The notes under the pieces: model-generated | The model's input: only the letters and a program-made list of their open reading frames with translations | What the model was told of the DNA's origin: nothing | Databases searched by the model: none | Part shown: positions 31,017 to 33,844 of the stretch, one piece after another | Layout: each line of letters starts with the position of its first letter | How positions within the stretch are numbered: the stretch's first letter is position 1 | Made by a program: the position numbers and the translations under genes | Source of the DNA: Geobacter sp. | Lineage (GTDB): Bacteria; Desulfobacterota; Desulfuromonadia; Geobacterales; Geobacteraceae | Length of the DNA stretch: 33,844 nucleotides | Direction: 5' to 3' | NCBI GenBank assembly: GCA_003857395.1 | Contig: RPRC01000102.1 | Coordinates: 1-33,844, forward strand

Positions 31017-33028
31017 CGTATAACCTCCCCGAACAAGACAATCAAGATAATGAGAGCGACAATATTGATCCAGTAGGAAATTTTGCTCTCGCCGATAATA
31101 TCCTGCAGGTAGATATTGGCGGGGACGTAGTCCTTCCAGTTGTTCAAGTGGCTTCTGAACTTTGGCTGCGTAATGTCTGGATACTGTTCCCCGCACATGT
31201 AGGGAGCGCTGATGACCTTATGATCTTTGGTCTTCGCGGCGACAACCGCAGCGAGATAGGCGATAATTGAAACGAGGAAAACCGGCAGGACATAAAAGGC
31301 GCCGGCGCCGCTTGTCAGACCCATGGGGTTAGTCTTGAAAGGCTCGATGAAAAGTCCTGGTTTATAGGATGCCAGTACCGGGTCGACCAAAGAGGTGTAT
31401 AACCAGGGGACGCCAAGACTCAAGACAATCGCCGCAACTGCCAGGGTGACAAGAGGGACCTTAATCGATGCCGGATCCTTCCATTTCGACTTGGCATAAA
31501 AGCCCTTGAACATCGTGACAAACGGGGCAAAAAACCCTTCGTTTCCTTCTGATTCGAAAACCTTCAGATGAGGCCCGCTGACAAAGATGCCTGCCCAGCG
31601 GGCCCAGAACAGGACAGTCAGTCCGCTTCCCAGTGCAACCATGACAACCACCCAGGGTATCGTTGCGGCAGCTTCGATGGCCATCCACTTGCTCATGAGG
31701 GCACCGAATGGGGGGAGCATCATGGTCAGGATGCCGATGATCGTTATCCGTGAAACGGCGGGCATGGTGTTGTAGAGCCCCCGCATATCTTCAATGTCGC
31801 GGCTGCCGATGGCGTGCTCGATGGTGCCGACACAGAGAAAGAGCAGTCCTTTTGAAATCGCATGGAAGATAATCAGCAGCACTGCAGCGATGATGGCCGC
31901 TGGTGTGTTGATGCCGGCGCAGGCGATAATAAGGCCAAGGTTGGCAATGGTGGAATAGGCGAGAATTTTCTTGCCGTTGCTCATGTTAACGGCCAGGGCT
32001 GAGGCTGTCAGGAAGGTAAAAGCGCCAAATGTGGCAACCATGGTGCTGAGAAAGGTTCCCTGGTAGCCGGGGGCCATCCGTACAATAAGGTAGACACCGG
32101 CCTTTACCATGGTACTGGAATGGAGCAGCGCCGAAACGGGGGTTGGTGCGACCATTGCTCCGCAGAGCCAGCTCTGGAAGGGCATCTGGGCTGCCTTGGT
32201 GAATCCGGCAAAGCAAAGAAGTGCCAAGGGGAGCATCAGGGCTGCCATTAGTTCAGGCCCGTGTTTGATCAGTGCCTGCAGGGAAAGATACTCCGTAGAC
32301 TGGGTGTTATGGTAAATGAAGATAATTGCCGCGACAAAGGCGACACCGCCGAGCATGTTCATCCAGAGAGCTTTCGTAGCATTCCTGATGGCAATTTCGG
32401 TTTTGTCGTGACCGATGAGCATGAACGAACAGAATGTCGTTACTTCCCAGAAGAAGTAGAGCCAAAGGAGGTTATTTGAAAAGACCAGGCCATTCATGGC
32501 CCCGAGAAACATCACCAGGAAAAAGAAAAATTTCGGCTGACGGCTCTTTTTCAAGTGAAGATGGTGCTCATATTCCTCCATGTAGCGGATAGCGAAAATG
32601 CAAATGAGGGAACCAATGATTGATATTATCAGGTTCATGATGATGGCAAGACTGTCAATGTAGAAAGCCGGTGTCACCTCCGCATGCGGTGCCATTTTCA
32701 GCTCGAAGTAGGCCAGGGGGACTATCTGCAGGAGCGTAAGCAAAATTACCAAGGGATTTCCACGCTTGAAGGCAATGCCGAGGATAATGAACAGCAGCGC
32801 AAAATCGGCAAAGGAGATAAGGGAGTTGATGTTCATGCCAAATAGCGTATCGGGGGTGTACAGGTACGGTCCCTGGATAGTATGAAAAAGCATGAGTGAA
32901 CTGATGGTCAGGAGGATCCCCGTTGTTACGATAATTCCTGCTCTAATCCGTTGATTCCCCGTGATAAAACAGAGCATACCGGAGATAATGGGCACCAAGA
33001 TACAACTTCCAATCACAACGTCTACCAT
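31013..33028 (-). CDS. echA: Ech hydrogenase membrane subunit A (NuoL/Mrp-like antiporter module)
   Basis: A 671-residue protein with about sixteen helices, related to NuoL and MrpA/D antiporter subunits. It should move H+ or Na+ across the inner membrane, driven by ferredoxin oxidation (or run in reverse). Typical residues are the Glu in LWLYFFWEVTTFCSFMLIG, the Lys in GFTKAAQMPFQSWL and AMVAPTPVSALLHSSTMVKAGVYL. The C-terminal part (SAPYMCGEQYPDITQPKFRSHLNNWKDY span, then two helices) is characteristic of EchA-type proteins. It is the first gene of the operon; GGGAGGTTTCGG lies before ATG 33028. No convincing sigma-54 or sigma-70 boxes were found upstream. Confidence 0.92.
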   Translation of the reverse strand: MVDVVIGSCILVPIISGMLCFITGNQRIRAGIIVTTGILLTISSLMLFHTIQGPYLYTPDTLFGMNINSLISFADFALLFIILGIAFKRGNPLVILLTLLQIVPLAYFELKMAPHAEVTPAFYIDSLAIIMNLIISIIGSLICIFAIRYMEEYEHHLHLKKSRQPKFFFFLVMFLGAMNGLVFSNNLLWLYFFWEVTTFCSFMLIGHDKTEIAIRNATKALWMNMLGGVAFVAAIIFIYHNTQSTEYLSLQALIKHGPELMAALMLPLALLCFAGFTKAAQMPFQSWLCGAMVAPTPVSALLHSSTMVKAGVYLIVRMAPGYQGTFLSTMVATFGAFTFLTASALAVNMSNGKKILAYSTIANLGLIIACAGINTPAAIIAAVLLIIFHAISKGLLFLCVGTIEHAIGSRDIEDMRGLYNTMPAVSRITIIGILTMMLPPFGALMSKWMAIEAAATIPWVVVMVALGSGLTVLFWARWAGIFVSGPHLKVFESEGNEGFFAPFVTMFKGFYAKSKWKDPASIKVPLVTLAVAAIVLSLGVPWLYTSLVDPVLASYKPGLFIEPFKTNPMGLTSGAGAFYVLPVFLVSIIAYLAAVVAAKTKDHKVISAPYMCGEQYPDITQPKFRSHLNNWKDYVPANIYLQDIIGESKISYWINIVALIILIVLFGEVIR

Positions 33029-33164
33029 CCGAAACCTCCCTTTACCAGGACCACCGGGACTTCCGTGTTTCCCTGTGCCGTGATTTCTCTATTCCCGTAA
33101 TAGTGAAACCTGAAGCGAGAGAAAGTGCTATGGACGTCTCATAAGTTTAATCGAAAAAATACAC

Positions 33165-33180
33165 AAGTAACTTATTACTT
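33165..33180. promoter_or_regulatory. Short inverted repeat upstream of ech operon, possible operator
   Basis: AAGTAA-CTTA-TTACTT is a perfect six-base inverted repeat, about 140 bases before the echA start codon in an AT-rich stretch. Its place fits a regulator site, but no known consensus is matched. Confidence 0.3.
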
Positions 33181-33206
33181 CGGCAACTAAACATAACAAC
33201 CCTGCA

Positions 33207-33259
33207 GTAGGGGCGCTGCTTGCCGCGCCCCGATCGGGCGGAGCAAGCAGCGCCCCTAC
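33207..33259. repeat. Large perfect hairpin, REP-like
   Basis: GTAGGGGCGCTGCTTGC (33207-33223) and its exact inverse GCAAGCAGCGCCCCTAC (33243-33259) enclose a GC-rich centre that can pair further (GCCC/GGGC). The outer ends match the palindrome at 22653-22726, so both belong to one repeat type. Confidence 0.7.
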
Positions 33260-33309
33260 ATTGAGATGTTTAATTGCCGCCATAATAACAACGACATGTA
33301 TATACATCT

Positions 33310-33433
33310 AACAAATCAATCCATGCCAGGAGTTTTTTGCTCAATAGAAAAACTATTCCTCTGAAAAACTGACAAAGATCTGTCCTCGCCCAGCCGAATT
33401 TTCGCTTGGATTTCCTAAGCCCGACTGACTCCT
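33310..33433 (-). repeat. Dispersed inverted-repeat-ended element, copy 3 (degenerate, inverted)
   Basis: Read on the minus strand it starts AGGAGTCAGTCGGGCTTAGG, continues with AAGCGAAAATTCGGCTGGGC and GAGGACAGATC, then keeps weaker matches to copy 2 (CTATT, a TTTTTTG run, CAATCCAT). The far terminal repeat is not recognisable, so the copy is decayed or truncated. Confidence 0.65.
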
Positions 33434-33653
33434 GGGACCACTGACAAAAAAGAGTCAAGAGTATATGTAGCAATCTTCAATTATGTTTACTAGAAATAAC
33501 TCACAGAAGGCTTAGCAAATAGCTGGATGTTGCATGTTTCCGATCACCCTTACTGGTCGGCATGGTTGTCAAGAGTGGTTGCGGATAAATCAAATTTTGG
33601 AATACGTTAAAAGAATTTTTACAAAGCAATAATGGTCAATGGGGTGAAAAGAA

Positions 33654-33694
33654 CAAAAAAACCCCGACTCTCCAAAAGGAAAGTCGGGGTTTTT
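33654..33694 (-). terminator. Terminator after the aldehyde dehydrogenase gene
   Basis: CCCCGACT (33662-33669) and AGTCGGGG (33682-33689), with inner TCC-AAAA-GGA pairing and flanking A and T runs. It lies about 30 bases after the minus-strand stop codon and could work in both directions. Confidence 0.85.
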
Positions 33695-33721
33695 AACTGA
33701 ACTACAGTACTGATTTAGAGA

Positions 33722-33844
33722 TTATTCATCTCTCTCATAATCAACGATACGTTTTGCAACCTGCTTGATGTTGAGAAGGTCTTTGTAGTTGATGTTGTTG
33801 GAGAGGTAGTTGCCGCCGCTTGTTCCACAACCAAGTGTCAGTGA
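33722..33844 (-). CDS. Aldehyde dehydrogenase, probably CoA-acylating, C-terminal fragment
   Basis: Forty codons at the right edge, in frame from 33844 to the TAA at 33722-33724. The peptide begins SLTLGCGTSGGNYLSNN and goes on to LLNIKQVAKRIV. The T-L-G-C-G-x-x-G-G-N stretch followed by LLNIK is what I know from the C-terminal end of CoA-dependent acetaldehyde dehydrogenases (AdhE N-terminal domain, EutE/MhpF relatives). Here the protein stops after DYERDE, so no alcohol dehydrogenase domain is fused on. Such enzymes convert an aldehyde and CoA to acyl-CoA with NAD. The gene lies directly upstream of the hydrogenase operon on the same strand but has its own terminator. Confidence 0.7.
   Translation of the reverse strand, partial: SLTLGCGTSGGNYLSNNINYKDLLNIKQVAKRIVDYERDE

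Larger units (their letters stand above)
33029..33721. other. Non-coding region upstream of the ech operon
   Basis: Nearly 700 bases without a credible gene. From left to right it holds the leader of echA, the inverted repeat AAGTAA-CTTA-TTACTT (33165-33180), the large GTAGGGGC palindrome (33207-33259), dispersed element copy 3 (about 33310-33433), an AT-rich stretch with nothing I can name, and the terminator of the next operon (33654-33694). Confidence 0.6.

Noticed and set aside
33029..33200. A sigma-54 promoter (TGGCAC-N5-TTGCA) for the ech operon
   Set aside because: On the minus strand CGGCACAGGGAAACACGG keeps part of the -24 element but lacks the GC of the -12 element at the required spacing.

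Overview
The window looks like a chromosomal segment from a Geobacter/Pelobacter-type member of the Desulfuromonadia. This rests on gene content and protein style, not on a search: several soluble-type hybrid histidine kinases, a two-RCK potassium channel resembling GsuK of Geobacter sulfurreducens, a PocR-domain kinase, a membrane-anchored heterodisulfide-reductase-like protein, and an Ech-type energy-converting [NiFe] hydrogenase. Most of the DNA is GC-rich. trpS and the hydrogenase operon appear more AT-rich than their neighbours. I see no rRNA, tRNA, CRISPR array, transposase gene or prophage.

Left third (1-16,100). The 3' end of a hybrid kinase lies at the left edge. A minus-strand operon follows (4143 down to 1011): a membrane-anchored Fe-S oxidoreductase with two CCG domains, a dolichyl-phosphate-mannose-synthase-like glycosyltransferase, and a cellulose-synthase-like glycosyltransferase that has lost its catalytic middle through an internal deletion and frame change. 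Next come a predicted outer-membrane barrel protein (minus), a secreted S1/P1-nuclease / phospholipase-C-like enzyme, a membrane hybrid kinase, a probably auxiliary-type tryptophanyl-tRNA synthetase, a convergent PocR-PAS hybrid kinase, and selO.

Middle (16,300-25,000). A possible four-gene plus-strand series carries the potassium channel, a dicarboxylate/amino-acid:cation symporter, an L,D-transpeptidase-like protein and a VanX-like D-Ala-D-Ala dipeptidase, i.e. ion/solute balance next to peptidoglycan trimming. Then comes a TetR regulator with two clear palindromic operators and a ferredoxin-nitroreductase fusion immediately downstream, followed by a MoxR AAA+ ATPase with a CoxE-like VWA partner whose metal-binding motif is altered.

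Right third (25,000-33,844). An AGCS sodium/alanine symporter and a LysE-type exporter are divergently arranged around a short repeat element. The minus-strand operon echABCDEF (33,028 down to 27,553) encodes a group 4 [NiFe] hydrogenase with all four nickel-ligand cysteines present. At the right edge is the C-terminus of a probable CoA-acylating aldehyde dehydrogenase on the same strand, with its own terminator.

Non-coding structure. A 155-160 bp element with terminal inverted repeats occurs three times (5817-5971, 26491-26650, and a degenerate inverted copy at about 33310-33433). A promoter-like block of about 55 bp occurs twice (4531-4584 and 16331-16384). Two large GTAGGGGC...GCCCCTAC palindromes lie at 22653-22726 and 33207-33259. 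The leaders of trpS and of the potassium channel are rich in inverted repeats. I found no clearly new multi-gene system. The strongest leads are the Fe-S/glycosyltransferase operon, the Ech hydrogenase beside an acyl-CoA-type aldehyde dehydrogenase, and the dispersed elements.
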